Source: Planctomycetota bacterium (GTDB lineage: Bacteria; Planctomycetota; UBA1135; UBA2386). From it: a stretch of DNA of 64,000 nucleotides. The DNA lies in contig JAHBXX010000023.1 of NCBI GenBank assembly GCA_019636245.1, positions 1 to 64,000 of the forward strand, given 5' to 3'. Of the stretch, positions 8,285 through 17,465 are shown piece by piece; the stretch's first letter is position 1; each line of letters starts with the position of its first letter. The position numbers and the translations under genes were made by a program. Below the pieces are notes generated by a model. The model did not search any database and was not told the DNA's origin. It saw nothing but the letters and a program-made list of their open reading frames with translations.

Positions 8285-9226
8285 ATGGCTTGGACCCGAT
8301 TCGGCAAGAAGAAGGACATGCCCGGGGGGCTCTGGATCAAGTGCGAGTCCTGCGGCGCGATGCTGTTCCGCAAGGAGTTCGAGCAGCGCCACCGGGTCTG
8401 CGCCACCTGCGGCTACCACTTCACGCTGCCGGCGCGCGAGCGCGTGGCCCTGACCGCCGATCCCGGCACCTTCCAGGAGCTGTGGACCGAGCTGCGCGCG
8501 GTCGACGTGCTGCAGTTCAACGACCGGGTGCCGTACAGCGAGAAGCTGACCGCCACCAAGGCCAAGACCGGCGAGGCCGACGCGATGGTCACCGGCACGG
8601 CGCAGGTCAAGGGCATCCCGTGCGCGCTCGGCGTGATGAACTTCCAGTTCCTCGGCGGCTCGATGGGCATGGTCGTCGGCGAGAAGATCGCGCTCTTGTG
8701 CGAGTTCGCCGCCGAGCAGAAGCTGCCGGTGGTGCTGTTCGCCTGCTCGGGCGGCGCGCGCATGCACGAAGGCGCCGTGTCGCTGATGCAGATGGCGAAG
8801 ACCTGCGGCGCGCTGCAGCGGCTGCACCGCCAGGGCGGCGTGTCGATCTCGGTGATGACGCACCCGACCACCGGCGGCGTCACGGCGTCGTTCGCCTCGG
8901 TGTGCGACCTGCTGCTGGCCGAACCCGGCGCCCTGATCGGCTTCGCCGGGCCGCGCGTGATCGCCACCACGATCAAGAAGGAGCTGCCGAAGGGCTTCCA
9001 GCGGGCCGAGTTCCTGCTCGAGAAGGGGCAGATCGACCGCATCGTGCCGCGCGCGGCGATGCGCGACGAGCTGGCGCGGCTGCTCGCCTACGCGACCGGC
9101 CGCGATCCGGTGGCGGCGTTCAAGTCGCAGCCGACGGCCGCCCAGGGCGCGGCCGAGGCCGAGGTGACGGTGCCGGCCCAGCCGGCCGAGAAGCCGCGCA
9201 AGAAGCAGAAGGCGAAGAAGGAGTGA
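8285..9226 (+). CDS. accD: Acetyl-CoA carboxylase, carboxyltransferase beta subunit
   Basis: 313 residues. The N-terminus has the four-Cys zinc ribbon (CESC and CATC). It is followed by the carboxyltransferase core, with FACSGGARMHEG and THPTTGGVTASFA oxyanion-hole blocks and the GFAGPRVI segment. With AccA and the biotin parts it makes malonyl-CoA for fatty acid synthesis; accA is not in this window. The C-terminal 30 residues are Ala/Lys-rich and probably disordered. The stop overlaps the truD start (GTGA). Confidence 0.96.
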   Translation: MAWTRFGKKKDMPGGLWIKCESCGAMLFRKEFEQRHRVCATCGYHFTLPARERVALTADPGTFQELWTELRAVDVLQFNDRVPYSEKLTATKAKTGEADAMVTGTAQVKGIPCALGVMNFQFLGGSMGMVVGEKIALLCEFAAEQKLPVVLFACSGGARMHEGAVSLMQMAKTCGALQRLHRQGGVSISVMTHPTTGGVTASFASVCDLLLAEPGALIGFAGPRVIATTIKKELPKGFQRAEFLLEKGQIDRIVPRAAMRDELARLLAYATGRDPVAAFKSQPTAAQGAAEAEVTVPAQPAEKPRKKQKAKKE

Positions 9227-10299
9227 GCGCGCCGGCGCCGCGCCCGCAGCCGCGCAAGCCCATGCGCCCGGTGCCGCGCGGCACCAGCGCCGGCTTCTTC
9301 GCCGGCCGCTACAAGGTCGCGGCCGAGGACTTCGAGGTCGAGGAGGTGCCGGCCTACACGCCGAGCGGGCGCGGCGACCACGTCTGGCTGTGGGTCGAGA
9401 AGCGCGGCCTGTCGACGCTCGACCTGCTGCACGCGTTGGCGGGTGCGCTCGACCGCGACGAGCGCGAGTTCGGGATCGCCGGGCTCAAGGACGCCCAGGC
9501 GGTGAGCCGGCAGTGGATCAGCCTCGAGCACGGCGACGAGGCGCGCTGCGCGGCCGCCGCCGGCGAACGGTTCCGCGTGCTGCGCACCAGCCGGCACGGC
9601 AACAAGCTGCGCATGGGGCACCTGCGCGGCAACCGCTTCGGCGTGGTGCTGCGCGGCACGGCGCCCGAAGACCTCGACAAGGCCCAGCGCGCGCTCGGCG
9701 AGCTGGCCCGGCTCGGGGTGCCGAACTACTTCGGCGAGCAGCGCTTCGGCAAGCGCGGCGCCAACCTGCAGAAGGGCCTCGAGGTGCTGCGCGGCAACGC
9801 GCGGGCGTTCGCGGCGCGCATGCCGCGGCGCGTGTTCGGGCTCCTGATCTCGGCGGTGCAGAGCGAAGTGTTCAACCGCGTGGTCGCGGCGCGGCGCGAG
9901 CAGGTGCACCGGCTCCTGCCCGGCGATCTGGCGTTCCTGCACCACAACGGCGCGGTGTTCGCCGTCGAGGACCTGAGCCGCGAGCAGGCGCGGGCCGACC
10001 GGTTCGAGCTGTCGCCGTCGGGGCCGATGCCGGGGCCGGAGATGCCGGAGCCGATGGGCGAGCCGCTGCGGCTCGAGCGCGAGGCGCTGGCGGCGCTGGA
10101 CCTCGGGCCGGAGGCGTTCGCCGGTCTGCCGTTCCGGCTCGGCCGCGGCGAACGGCGGCCGCTGCGGGTGCCGGTCGAGGAGGTCGCGGCGGCGGCGGTC
10201 GACGGCGGCCTGCGGCTGTCGTTCACGCTGCCGCGCGGGGCGTATGCGACGGCGGTGCTGCGGGAGTTGCTGACCGAGACGATCTGGTTCGGCGGGTAG
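9223..10299 (+). CDS. truD: tRNA pseudouridine(13) synthase TruD
   Basis: 358 residues from a GTG overlapping the accD stop. The TruD signature GIAGLKDAQAVSRQ carries the catalytic Asp at about residue 90. NYFGEQRFG and an RHGNKLRMGHLRGNRF block follow, and the C-terminal end shows the GAYATAVLRELL motif. It modifies U13 of tRNA-Glu in other bacteria. The region after the gene to 10384 has short GC stems but no clear terminator. Confidence 0.95.
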   Translation: MSAPAPRPQPRKPMRPVPRGTSAGFFAGRYKVAAEDFEVEEVPAYTPSGRGDHVWLWVEKRGLSTLDLLHALAGALDRDEREFGIAGLKDAQAVSRQWISLEHGDEARCAAAAGERFRVLRTSRHGNKLRMGHLRGNRFGVVLRGTAPEDLDKAQRALGELARLGVPNYFGEQRFGKRGANLQKGLEVLRGNARAFAARMPRRVFGLLISAVQSEVFNRVVAARREQVHRLLPGDLAFLHHNGAVFAVEDLSREQARADRFELSPSGPMPGPEMPEPMGEPLRLEREALAALDLGPEAFAGLPFRLGRGERRPLRVPVEEVAAAAVDGGLRLSFTLPRGAYATAVLRELLTETIWFGG

Positions 10300-10384
10300 G
10301 GGCGGGGGAGCGGAGCCGGCTCGCGGCCGGGGCAACGGGCCGGCGAAGGAGGGGGTGGCGGCGAGGGAGGTGGGTGCTAGCCTG

Positions 10385-10930
10385 ATGGCTCGGGAGAACC
10401 TGCATGCCACTCACTCACTCACTCACTCACTCACTCACTCACTCACTGGTAGGTCCTGGGGACTGATCCGAGGCGCGGCGGCCGCCGTGCTGCTGGCGCC
10501 GCTGGTGACGGCCCAGCATCTGCCCTACTCGACCCATGACTGGGAGAACGACACCGAGGACAACTGGTCGGAGGCTTGGTCCGACGTGAAGACGCCGGGC
10601 GATGGTCGGACCTACGCGGTAGGCACGGCGCGGGCGCAGCACACGAATGCGGCTGCGCACGTGGTGAGCTTCTCGGGCGTTGGCGGCATGGGGCCGCAGT
10701 CGCCGACCCAGGGGCCACCCGGCGTGGCCGATGCAGTGTCCAAGGTCGTGGCGATTCTGCAGGTCACCGACGCGCAGGGTGGCATCGTGTGGCAGCGGTG
10801 CTTCCACGGGGACGGAAGAGTCTCCGATGACGAGAACGTCCGCTCCACGCACGCCCGTGCCATCTCGGTGTTCCCGGCGGCGACCGAACAGGACATCCGC
10901 ATCGGGTTGTCGGCGACCGGGCGGGCGGTG
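10385..10930 (+). pseudogene. 5' part of a secreted-protein gene, truncated at the cas locus
   Basis: From ATG 10385 the frame passes through ten CACT repeats, then a signal-peptide-like segment (GLIRGAAAAVLLAPLVTAQ). About 120 residues of a beta-rich secreted protein follow (for example TYAVGTARAQHTNAAAHVVSF and KVVAILQVTDAQGGIVWQRCF). Similarity to ordinary protein stops near 10930, where Gly/Arg-rich random-looking translation begins; the frame then runs without a stop into cas6. I infer that the 3' part was lost when the CRISPR-Cas locus arrived. The family was not recognised beyond a resemblance to SBBP/beta-propeller-type secreted proteins. Confidence 0.55.
10408..10447 (+). repeat. Tetranucleotide tract (CACT) x10
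   Basis: Ten exact tandem copies of CACT occupy 40 nt between two possible start codons (ATG 10385 and ATG 10404, which are in different frames) and the signal peptide. Copy-number change by slipped-strand pairing would shift the frame, as in known phase-variable loci. With ten copies, ATG 10385 is in frame with the signal peptide, while ATG 10404 meets a stop shortly after the tract. Confidence 0.95.
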
Positions 10931-11074
10931 TTGGCTCGGATCCGGGGTGGGGGGGCGGCCGTGCATCCACGGAGGCCACGCGCGGGTTCGCCTCCCCTTG
11001 ACGCAGGGGCGCACAGTCGCTCGCCTACCGCCTCCCGCAGTTGGCTCGGGCCCGGGAAACCCATCGGGGCGCAA

Positions 11075-11719
11075 ATGTCGAAGGTAGACGTCTGTTTCGC
11101 GGTGTCTGGAAGGAGCGTGCCACTCGACCACGGCTACGCTCTGTACTCGGCGCTCGCCAATCGGCTCGCGTGTCTGCACGACGCGCGTTGGTTGGGGGTG
11201 CATCCCCTGGCTGGCGAGAGGGTCGACGGCGACAGGCTCGCGTTGCCTTCTCGTCCTGAGCTGAGGTTGCGGATCCCGGTCGAGCACATTCCGACCGTGT
11301 TGCCTCTGGTGGGTTGCACCCTCGACGTTGCGGGCCATCCCTTGATGGTCGGTGTGCCGACGATCCGCGGACTGAATCCCAGTCGGGCACTCGATGCCCG
11401 CTTGGTCGTGATCAAGATCACCGGGCTCGCCCGTCGGTGCACCGCGGGGATGGAGCGCGAAACGATCGACGTGCCAGAACTCGAGAGGCGGTTTCTCGCC
11501 GAGGCGAAGCGCCAGCTGGCCAAGATGGAGGTTGCCGGAGATCTTGCCGTCACGGGACGCCGGAGTCTCCGCGTGGGAGGGCGGCGAGTCGTTGGCTTCT
11601 CGGTGCGCGTGCAGGATCTGTCGGAACCCGGCAGCATCGTGCTGCAGGAGCAGGGCCTCGGCGGCAAGCAGACGATGGGCTGCGGCATCTTCCGACCGAC
11701 GCGGGGTTTGCATGGTTGA
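11075..11719 (+). CDS. cas6: Cas6 crRNA endoribonuclease, MYXAN type (Cmx6)
   Basis: 214 residues from ATG 11075. The start is chosen because family similarity begins there, although the frame is open far upstream. Near the N-terminus it has VPLDHGYALYSALANRL, a mark of MYXAN-type Cas6 whose His may be catalytic. The C-terminal Gly-rich RNA-binding loop reads GLGGKQTMGCGIF. It would cut the repeat transcript into crRNAs. It is the first cas gene and its stop overlaps cas3 by 8 nt. A TTGACG (10998-11003) upstream could be a -35 element, but no good -10 is visible. Confidence 0.85.
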   Translation: MSKVDVCFAVSGRSVPLDHGYALYSALANRLACLHDARWLGVHPLAGERVDGDRLALPSRPELRLRIPVEHIPTVLPLVGCTLDVAGHPLMVGVPTIRGLNPSRALDARLVVIKITGLARRCTAGMERETIDVPELERRFLAEAKRQLAKMEVAGDLAVTGRRSLRVGGRRVVGFSVRVQDLSEPGSIVLQEQGLGGKQTMGCGIFRPTRGLHG

Positions 11720-14075
11720 TCGGGGCTCCCGGCTACTGGCCAAGTCGAGAATTGACGGCCGCGAGTTGTCGCTGGCCGACCATTGCCTCGACACGGAAAC
11801 CGCAGCAGTCGCCATCTTCAGCGGCCGCGCTCTCGAGTCATGGTGCCGGTTCTTCCGCCTCACCAACCCCGCCGCCTTCGTTCGAGACCTCCGGGTTGCC
11901 TGCCTGTTTCACGACCTGGGCAAGGCGAACGCGGACTTTCAGGCTGCGATTACACAGCAGACGCACGACCAAGCCATTCGCCACGAGCATCTGAGCGGTC
12001 TCGTGCTCTGTCTCGACTCCGTGCAGCAGTGGATCCGAGCGTCCGGGTGTGACTACGACGCCGTGGTGGCAGCCGTCCTGTCACACCATGCCAAGGCAAG
12101 TGGGTACAGCCGAGACGATTTCTACTGGGCACGGCCCGATGGTCGTCCCCCGATCCGTACCCTGCTGACCCACGACGAATGTCGGGTGATCTTGCAGCGG
12201 GTGGGCTCCGTGCTTGGTAGCGCACCGCCAGGGCCGCTACCAAGCGACCCATGGCCTTCGGGCGTCTGGACCGATGCCTGGAACGCTGGGCTGGATGCCG
12301 CAACGGAGGTCGATCCGCCCCCGGATGACGAGTTCTGCTCACGTCGCAACCATCTGCTCGCGGTGAAGGCCGCCACGGTGGCGGCCGATGCCGTGGCTTC
12401 CGGTCTTTGGCGCGAGCAACGGGATCTGGTGGGCTTCCTTGCCGGTAGCCTGCACCGGCCTGCGTTGACCGGTGCGCGCATTCGTGCGGACATCATCGAG
12501 AGGCGCGTTCAGCACCTTCGTGCCGCGGGGAAGTGGCAGGACTGGAGCGACTTTCAGAAGGCCGCGGACACCGTTGAGCTCCGATCGGCCATCGTTGCCG
12601 GCTGCGGATCCGGCAAGACTCTGTTCGCTTGGCGATGGGCCGCCGCTGCCGCGGACAAGGAGTCCATTGGCTCGGTGATTTTCCTCTACCCGACCCGAGC
12701 CACGGCGACGGAGGGGTTCAGGGACTACGTGGCGTGGGCTCCGGAAACAGATGCGTCGCTGCTGACCGGGACAGCCACCTTGGATCTCGAGGGCATGGCC
12801 AGCAACCCGGTCGAGTCAACGCGCAACAAGAAGTACGAAGATGAGGCCGATGCGCGGCTGTTCGCCCTGGCGAGCTGGAAGCGCACCTACTTCAGCGCCA
12901 CTCTCGATCAGTTCCTCTCCTTCCTCGAGCACGGATACTCGGGACTCTGCCTGCTGCCGCAACTCGCGGACTCGGCACTCGTGATCGATGAGGTGCACAG
13001 CCTTGACCGGCACCTCTTCGCGCGGCTTGTGGCACTGCTGACCCACTTCCGAGGGCCCATCCTGCTGATGTCCGCAACGCTACCGCGCGAGCGGTTGGAG
13101 GTCCTCACGAGCTTGGGGGTCCGCATCTTCCCGGACGCGGGGGAGCGACCTAGGTTCGCCGACTTGGTGAGCGAGGAGGACCGTCCACGCTACACGCTGG
13201 CGAGGTGTCGAGATCGCGATTCCGCGTTGGCCGCAGCTCTGGCGAGCGACGCAGCCGGGCCGCGGTCGACGTTGTGGGTGGTTAACACGGTCAAGCGCTG
13301 TCAAGCGCTGGTGAGTCAGCTGCGAGCGAAAGGACTCGATCCGCTCGTGTATCACAGCCGATTCACGGCGCGCGATCGGCGGGCCCGCCACCGGGACGTC
13401 GTGGCCGCGTTCCAGGCGGCTGTAGGAAAGCGATGGGCCGTGACCACGCAAGTATGCGAGATGAGTCTCGATCTCGACGCCGATCGTTTGGTCAGTGAAG
13501 ACGCTCCGCTCACGGCGTTGATTCAACGGCTGGGGCGTGCCAACCGTTCGCGGAGCAGGCATCGAGACTTCCGGGCCGAGGTCCTCACCTACGTGCCGGA
13601 GGATGCCAACCCCTACGCCCATGAAGACGGCGGCCGCGAGGCCCTGGTAGCGACCGGATTGTTCTGCGCGGACCACGATGGCTGTGAGTTGGGGCAGGCG
13701 CACCTCGCACATGCCATGTCGAGCGACAAGTACGCACCGAGGCTGTGCATGCCTCAGGCCAGCGCAGGCTTTCTGAGCGGGGGGTGGTTTGCGACTGCGC
13801 GTCCCTTGCGGGGCGAGGACGATGATCGAGACGTTCGCTGTGTCCTGTCGACGGACTTGAATGCCGGCCTGGGCGTGCGGGGGATGCCCGGCGACTCGGA
13901 ACCCCTGGATGCATGGATCATCAACGTGCCTCGACGTTTCGTTCTCTCCTTGAAGCAAAAAGGTCAGGAGGTCGCGGCTGACCGACCGCCCTGGATGGCT
14001 CGTGCCCGATTGCACATCGCCGACGGTAGTCGCTACGACCCGAACCTCGGGTTCCTGCTCATCGATCAGGTGTGA
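11712..14075 (+). CDS. cas3: Cas3 HD nuclease-helicase
   Basis: 787 residues. The N-terminal HD nuclease domain has His24, the His67-Asp68 pair (LFHDLGK), HEH, and SHHAK. The superfamily 2 helicase follows: Walker A GCGSGKT with Lys302, DEVH at about 426-429 (Walker B), motif III MSATLPRE, and motif VI QRLGRANRSR. Recruited by Cascade, it unwinds and degrades target DNA. HD and helicase are in one chain in the usual HD-first order. It overlaps cas6 and ends in a GTGA at the next gene. Confidence 0.95.
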   Translation: MVDRGSRLLAKSRIDGRELSLADHCLDTETAAVAIFSGRALESWCRFFRLTNPAAFVRDLRVACLFHDLGKANADFQAAITQQTHDQAIRHEHLSGLVLCLDSVQQWIRASGCDYDAVVAAVLSHHAKASGYSRDDFYWARPDGRPPIRTLLTHDECRVILQRVGSVLGSAPPGPLPSDPWPSGVWTDAWNAGLDAATEVDPPPDDEFCSRRNHLLAVKAATVAADAVASGLWREQRDLVGFLAGSLHRPALTGARIRADIIERRVQHLRAAGKWQDWSDFQKAADTVELRSAIVAGCGSGKTLFAWRWAAAAADKESIGSVIFLYPTRATATEGFRDYVAWAPETDASLLTGTATLDLEGMASNPVESTRNKKYEDEADARLFALASWKRTYFSATLDQFLSFLEHGYSGLCLLPQLADSALVIDEVHSLDRHLFARLVALLTHFRGPILLMSATLPRERLEVLTSLGVRIFPDAGERPRFADLVSEEDRPRYTLARCRDRDSALAAALASDAAGPRSTLWVVNTVKRCQALVSQLRAKGLDPLVYHSRFTARDRRARHRDVVAAFQAAVGKRWAVTTQVCEMSLDLDADRLVSEDAPLTALIQRLGRANRSRSRHRDFRAEVLTYVPEDANPYAHEDGGREALVATGLFCADHDGCELGQAHLAHAMSSDKYAPRLCMPQASAGFLSGGWFATARPLRGEDDDRDVRCVLSTDLNAGLGVRGMPGDSEPLDAWIINVPRRFVLSLKQKGQEVAADRPPWMARARLHIADGSRYDPNLGFLLIDQV

Positions 14076-14077
14076 CC

Positions 14078-15811
14078 ATGCCCAAGAAGCCCAAACGACG
14101 CACGCGCCCGCCTGGTTCCGGTGCACCTGGGCGAGTCACGACCGAGGAGCGACCGAGCGCGAATGGAGGCGAGCCGGTGACGCTCGCATGGTCCCTGGCC
14201 GAGTTGCCGAGCACCCAGCACCGAGCCGGTCTGGCAGGTCTGGTGATGTTGGTCGATTTCACGCGAAGGCACCCGCTGCCTGATGGTGCAGTGCTCGAAG
14301 TCGTGCACCTGGATGACACGGCGTTCTCGATGCGTCTCAACGCCTCTGGGTTGGCCGCGGTATTCGATCGCGCCTATGCCGCGGCTCTGGAAGAGACCGC
14401 GCGTGCCAAGCCTTGGATGCGGAAGCTCAAGGACGGGTCGAAGACGACGGAGGTGCCTCCGAAACGTCGGGAGCCGCGAACGGTGACGGGGAAGGAGGGC
14501 GAGCAGACGACCACGGAGGTCTGCATCTACGATGTCGTGGTTCCGGATGGCGGGCCCCTGCGCGAACTTGCTCCGCTGGGTGACGATGGGAGGTGGATGG
14601 GGCTCTGGCGTTCATGGGTTTGGAACACTCTGCGGGCGATTCCGAAGCAGCGCACGCCCTACAACTCACGCGCGGTTGCCCAGTCCGTGGTTGACGACGA
14701 GGACGCCGAAGCCGACCCGGAGGAGGCCAAGGACGTGTCATTGGCTTGGGAGTCGCTGAACGGCGACAACTCGGCCAAGTTGGCAAGCACCTACTACCTG
14801 GGTGCCATGGACGTGAACGCGGAAGGGGTGTCCTTCCGTGATCGTGGGCGTTTCCTCTTCCTGCTGCACTTCTGGCCCTTCGCGGTGCACGTGTTCGTGC
14901 CACGCACCGTGGATGCGAAGGGAAAAACCGAGAAGGATGGCTTCGTGGTCTGCATTCCGGAAGTGACGCAGTTGGCAGGCTTCGTTCGTCGCTACCAGCG
15001 CGCCTGCAAGCAACGCAGCCCGGACAGCGACAGGATCTGGAGTGACACGCCCAGCCAGGCGACCATCGACCTTGCCGATGCCGCAGCGCTCGAAGCGGAG
15101 AGATGGCTCGAGGGCGAAGTGGGCAAAGCGGTGCAACAGGACGATGCTCGTGCAACCGCGGGCTTCCAGGTGATCCACACGAGCCGTGAGGGCAACACTG
15201 TTCGGCTGCGCTCCAACCACCTTGTCGCCCCGAGCCGCGAACAGGTCGACCGTGCGCGCATCGTGATCGAGTGTTGGTCGCACCTGGCGAAGCACCAGGT
15301 CCTCCGCAACGTCCTCGCCAATCGGCCGTGGTGGCACGGTTTCGAGAGGGCCTGTGCGACTACCCCGCAAGCTCTCACTGTCCATGACAAGGCCTTCCGC
15401 CACGATGCGCGGGTCCTGTTCGACCACTTCCACCCCGAGAACCGAATGACCGACACTGCCAACGAACTATCCAAGGCCCCGAGGCCTCTCGAGTCTCTCG
15501 TGCTCCACATCGTGCAGAACTGGATCGCCGGCCGTTTGGACGGCAAGTACGGGCTGCGGTGGAACGAGGTCAAGGGTCAGTCTGGGCGCGAACCCGAATA
15601 CGTCGAGAAGAGGGCGAAGCTGGCGACCGAGGCTTTTCTCGCCGCTCGCAGCCGACCGGGCCGCGAGTTCGCCCGGTGGTTCACTGCAACTCTGTGCTCG
15701 GTGAACCAGCGGCTCACGGAGGCGGAGTTCGTGGCCGTCGCCCGGGCCTTGGACGCTTCCCCCGACCATGTCCGGTCCCTGACGTTGCTCGCGCTGTCGG
15801 CGCGCGGCTGA
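14078..15811 (+). CDS. Cascade large subunit, probably Cas8 of the Cmx8 type
   Basis: 577 residues from ATG 14078; GTG 14072, overlapping the cas3 stop, is an alternative. No catalytic motif was recognised. The first 35 residues are basic/Pro-rich, and an acidic insert (DDEDAEADPEEAKD) lies near residue 210. Later segments (HLAKHQVLRNVLANRPWW) look helical, as in Cas8 C-terminal bundles. Its place between cas3 and cas7 and its size match the MYXAN large subunit called Cmx8. That role, PAM reading and Cas3 recruitment, is inferred from position, not from motifs. Confidence 0.7.
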   Translation: MPKKPKRRTRPPGSGAPGRVTTEERPSANGGEPVTLAWSLAELPSTQHRAGLAGLVMLVDFTRRHPLPDGAVLEVVHLDDTAFSMRLNASGLAAVFDRAYAAALEETARAKPWMRKLKDGSKTTEVPPKRREPRTVTGKEGEQTTTEVCIYDVVVPDGGPLRELAPLGDDGRWMGLWRSWVWNTLRAIPKQRTPYNSRAVAQSVVDDEDAEADPEEAKDVSLAWESLNGDNSAKLASTYYLGAMDVNAEGVSFRDRGRFLFLLHFWPFAVHVFVPRTVDAKGKTEKDGFVVCIPEVTQLAGFVRRYQRACKQRSPDSDRIWSDTPSQATIDLADAAALEAERWLEGEVGKAVQQDDARATAGFQVIHTSREGNTVRLRSNHLVAPSREQVDRARIVIECWSHLAKHQVLRNVLANRPWWHGFERACATTPQALTVHDKAFRHDARVLFDHFHPENRMTDTANELSKAPRPLESLVLHIVQNWIAGRLDGKYGLRWNEVKGQSGREPEYVEKRAKLATEAFLAARSRPGREFARWFTATLCSVNQRLTEAEFVAVARALDASPDHVRSLTLLALSARG

Positions 15812-15844
15812 CCTGCACCACCTTCCACTCGAGACCACTCAGCC

Positions 15845-16747
15845 ATGACCAACCTGTTCGCAACCGTTCTCACTCATTCCGCGCCGAGCGGCAACTACCG
15901 CGGTGAGTCCGAAGAGAATCGGACCGTCCTGCAGAAGATCACGCGAGGCGACAGTCTGCACACGGTGATCAGTCCGGAGTCGATGCGCAACGCGCTACGC
16001 GAGATCCTGGCGCAGCGTCTCGGCGGCGATTCGTGGGGGAAGACCATCAATCGCCGTCGGCTCCACGAGGAGGGTCAGCTTGCTGTCGAGTTCAAGGACT
16101 TCCCCGATGCAGCGCGGTTCGCCGATGACTTCCTGTTCGGCTTCATGGTCGCCGACGAGAAGGAGATGAAGAAGGCCAAGCGACCTGCGAAGCGGGACAG
16201 CGTCCTGCGCATGAACCTCGCCGTGTCGGTCGAGCCTTACCGCTTCGATGCGACCTTCCACCAGTCCCCGTTGAACGCCGGCGACAGCCCCTGGAAGAAC
16301 GCAGGGAGTTCGGCGCTCCTCCACCGTGAGGTGGCCTGGACGGCATTCCAGTATCCCTTCGCGCTGGCGGGCACCGACTTCGGCAAAGCCCAGGAGAAGG
16401 AGTGGGGGAGGCACCTGTTGGCAGCCATCGCAGACCTCTCGAACGTCGCCGGTGGGCACGCGCGTGCCTACTACGAGATGGCCCCTCACAGCATCGTCGT
16501 CCGGCTGACCGATCGGCTGGTCGGTGGCTTCGACACCTACGGCTTCCGCCCCGATGGCTCGTGGGGCGAACTACCACGAGTCAAAGCCGACGACCTGCCA
16601 CCGAGCGAGTTCTGGCTCGGAGGCGCGGTGGTCCGGCAAATGGACGCGCAGTGCCGTTCGGAACTGGCCAAGGCCGGTGCGCACCTGCATGAGAACGCTC
16701 AGACGCTGCTCGCGCAGGTGTCCGAGCAGATGTTCGGGAAGGCCTAG
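15845..16747 (+). CDS. cas7: Cas7 backbone subunit, Cst2/DevR family
   Basis: 300 residues. It begins with a Cas7-type strand (NLFATVLTHSAPSGNYRGESEENRTV), then ISPESMRNALREIL, and later FQYPFALAG and SNVAGGHARAYYEMAPHSIVVRLTD. These are characteristic of the DevR/Cst2 branch of Cas7 used by I-B and MYXAN systems. It forms the helical backbone along the crRNA. DevR of Myxococcus was first known as a development regulator. It is followed by cas5 after 1 nt. Confidence 0.88.
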   Translation: MTNLFATVLTHSAPSGNYRGESEENRTVLQKITRGDSLHTVISPESMRNALREILAQRLGGDSWGKTINRRRLHEEGQLAVEFKDFPDAARFADDFLFGFMVADEKEMKKAKRPAKRDSVLRMNLAVSVEPYRFDATFHQSPLNAGDSPWKNAGSSALLHREVAWTAFQYPFALAGTDFGKAQEKEWGRHLLAAIADLSNVAGGHARAYYEMAPHSIVVRLTDRLVGGFDTYGFRPDGSWGELPRVKADDLPPSEFWLGGAVVRQMDAQCRSELAKAGAHLHENAQTLLAQVSEQMFGKA

Positions 16748-16748
16748 C

Positions 16749-17450
16749 GTGGATCGCCTCTGGCTGAGGGTGCGGGCGCCGTTCGCTGCCTACCGTCCGA
16801 TGCAGGCGGGGAGTCTGCGCGCGTCGCTTCCGATCATGCCCTACAGCGCTGCGTGGGGCCTGGTCCTCAATCTCGCCGGGATCGAGACCCGACAGGGGAT
16901 CGATTTGCCGACGACGGGGATCGATCCCGCGGCGCCGCAGCTCCGGATCGTCTTGGGGTTGCCTGGGAGTGCGCCTGGGATCGGCAGTCTCTTCCAACAG
17001 GGACACGGCTATCCCGTGGGCCAGTCGGGCAAGGCACTGCAGTCGCGCACCCATGGCGCGAAGTACTGGATCGCGCCCGTGCGCCGGGAGGTTCTCATCG
17101 GTCTCGACCTCGTCGTCGGAGTCGAGGCGGAGACGTCCGTGGCGCAGCGCGTGAGTGCGGGTCTCTCTGGCCAGGGCGCTTGGTCCCGCTACGGCTTGCC
17201 GTTTGCCGGCGACAACAACCTGCTCTTCGACCACATCGACCTAGTGGCCGAGCCGCCGCCTTGCCGCTGGTACGTTCCCGTCAATCCGAAGGATCCCCCG
17301 AGACGCGGCGCGGCCCGACTCTCGCGCGCGATCGATCGCAGCGACAGCAGTCGGACGGAGAGCGAACTGGTATGCCCGCAAGTGGAACCGTCCGTGGTGC
17401 CACCTGACGAGTCGTGGAAGTGGACCCCACGGGCACCCGCCAACTCGTAG
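16749..17450 (+). CDS. cas5: Cas5, DevS/Cmx5 type
   Basis: 233 residues from GTG 16749. The N-terminus LWLRVRAPFAAYRPMQAGSLRASLPIMPYSAAWGLVLNL is the Cas5 start: a first RAMP strand, then the region that usually reads FRxPxxxxxRxTxxxPPPSAxxG. Mid-protein there is LFQQGHGYPVG and a long insert typical of the DevS branch. Cas5 caps the crRNA 5' handle in Cascade. It sits tightly between cas7 and cas4/1. Confidence 0.85.
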   Translation: MDRLWLRVRAPFAAYRPMQAGSLRASLPIMPYSAAWGLVLNLAGIETRQGIDLPTTGIDPAAPQLRIVLGLPGSAPGIGSLFQQGHGYPVGQSGKALQSRTHGAKYWIAPVRREVLIGLDLVVGVEAETSVAQRVSAGLSGQGAWSRYGLPFAGDNNLLFDHIDLVAEPPPCRWYVPVNPKDPPRRGAARLSRAIDRSDSSRTESELVCPQVEPSVVPPDESWKWTPRAPANS

Positions 17451-17465
17451 GGTCGGTCGAGGAAC

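Noticed and set aside
10385..11719. One single gene including cas6
   Set aside because: Cas6 family sequence begins at 11075, and the sequence from about 10930 to 11074 is not protein-like. The open frame alone is weak evidence in GC-rich DNA.
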